DNA of 64,000 bases from Alphaproteobacteria bacterium (GTDB taxonomy: Bacteria; Pseudomonadota; Alphaproteobacteria; Rhizobiales; Rhizobiaceae). Of the stretch, positions 63,273 through 64,000 are shown piece by piece; position 1 is the stretch's first letter; the number at the start of each line of letters is the position of its first letter. Under the pieces are notes generated by a model that was not told the DNA's origin, did no database searches, and saw only the letters and a list, made by a program, of their open reading frames with translations. The stretch spans positions 124,001 through 188,000 of the forward strand of contig JAJRQF010000035.1 of the NCBI GenBank assembly GCA_024280375.1, written 5' to 3'. The position numbers were made by a program, and so were the translations under genes.

Positions 63273-64000
63273 TTGTTCACAAGGTCCCCGGCCTTTTGCA
63301 GCAAGCCCAAAAACAACGATTGGTTCCGGGTCGGCACCCAGTTTTTCCGAACCGTGGTGCCGATATCTCTTGATGTTTGCCCCATATCGAATTTCAGGCA
63401 TTTAAGCAGGCCAATTTCAATCTCGTGGGCAATTTGGTGCGATGAAATGATTGTCAGCCGGTCGCTGCCAAGCAACAGGCCGCGGATCAGCACCAGCGAA
63501 CTTGCCTCGATCACATTGGATGGCTCCAACCCGTCGGACCTTGCAAACATATTATTATAGCAATCTCGAGTTGGCGTTGCCTCGCGTGGTACGATCCACG
63601 GATAGTCGGCGAGATTTTCCAGTGACAGATTTTGATTTGAAAATAGGGGATGATCGGCGCGCGCTGCAATTGCCAGCGTATCTGAAAAAAGTTTTGCCTG
63701 AACAATGTCGTCGATCGGAATTGGTTCGCGCAATGCTCCGACCAACAGGTCAATTTCGCCATGCCGAAGCCCATGCAACAAATCGCTATAGGGGCCATCA
63801 ATGACGTTTACATCAATATTAGGCTTCTGCGCCATCAGGGCATTAATGGCATGCGGCAGCACAAATGTGCGGGCCAGCGGCATGGTGCCGATAACGATGC
63901 GCCCAACTTCACGCCCACGCCAGTTTTCTATTTCTTCCAAACCCTGATCAAGCTCGCTGAATGCCAGTTTGGCACTTTTTGCCAGCAGATTGGCGGCCCG
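63269..64000 (-). CDS. LysR-family regulator, C-terminal part (cut by window edge)
   Basis: The open frame runs off the right end; 243 residues are visible. They cover the end of the linker helix (LAFSELDQGLEEIENWRGRE) and the whole effector-binding domain (GRIVIGTMPLARTFVLPHAI, GEIDLLVGALREP, DYPWIVPREATPTR). The N-terminal helix-turn-helix is outside. Being in the same operon as the dehydrogenase it probably regulates, directly upstream of it rather than divergent, is a less common layout for LysR. Confidence 0.88.
   Translation of the reverse strand, partial: RAANLLAKSAKLAFSELDQGLEEIENWRGREVGRIVIGTMPLARTFVLPHAINALMAQKPNIDVNVIDGPYSDLLHGLRHGEIDLLVGALREPIPIDDIVQAKLFSDTLAIAARADHPLFSNQNLSLENLADYPWIVPREATPTRDCYNNMFARSDGLEPSNVIEASSLVLIRGLLLGSDRLTIISSHQIAHEIEIGLLKCLKFDMGQTSRDIGTTVRKNWVPTRNQSLFLGLLQKAGDLVNK

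Overview
The window is a chromosomal segment of an alphaproteobacterium, most likely a Hyphomicrobiales (Rhizobiales) member of moderate, AT-leaning base composition. Several things point there: a GcrA cell-cycle regulator, the irr-fabA-fabB-fabI cluster, a SAM-II riboswitch in front of metZ, the neighbours olsB, maeB and mutS, the order rimP-nusA-ylxR-infB-rbfA-truB, a double-length dCTP deaminase, and a repeat between rimP and nusA that resembles rhizobial intergenic mosaic elements. No rRNA or tRNA gene, phage, transposase or CRISPR array was recognised. Most of the window is conserved core genome, with transport and catabolic operons in 14.7-22 kb and 44.6-64 kb.

Layout. 1-4.3 kb: 5' part of ahcY, a CDP-alcohol phosphatidyltransferase, metZ behind a SAM-II riboswitch and attenuator, divergent dcd, and a small unknown gene. 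4.4-7.4 kb: rpsO and pnp with structured leaders and good terminators. 7.4-14.7 kb: irr divergent from fabA-fabB-fabI, then a GIY-YIG-like protein, a LysE-type exporter, an SDR and glpK. 14.7-21.9 kb (minus strand): a BMP-type nucleoside/nucleobase ABC importer whose operon continues into a cytosine-deaminase-like amidohydrolase and a PLP trans-sulfuration-type enzyme. 21.9-31.7 kb: an AIM24-like protein, a hybrid histidine kinase, olsB, maeB and mutS. 31.7-38.8 kb (minus): the transcription/translation operon rimP-nusA-ylxR-infB-rbfA-truB. 39-44.4 kb: a Pro-rich membrane protein with a 21-bp tandem repeat, gcrA, and argD-argF-hslO. 44.6-51.3 kb: an RND efflux pair, TrkH and ApaG.

51.4-61.4 kb (minus) is one apparent operon: an OpuAC-like binding protein, a ProV-like ATPase, a fused tandem ProW-like permease, two paralogous FAD/GcvT dehydrogenases of the dimethylglycine/sarcosine type, and a choline-kinase-like phosphotransferase. 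Its promoter region is shared with a divergent DeoR-family regulator and carries a perfect 9-10-9 palindrome. The likely logic is uptake of a quaternary or methylated amine followed by oxidative N-demethylation into the folate pool. The right edge has a DUF1932-type dehydrogenase coupled by ATGA overlap to a LysR regulator cut by the window end.

I did not find a clearly new defence or mobile system. The best leads are regulatory RNAs (SAM-II attenuator, rpsO and pnp leaders, a hairpin at the 5' end of the argD message), a noncanonical HDLP motif in ArgF, an RND pump with a membrane insertion, and the amine operon with its operator.
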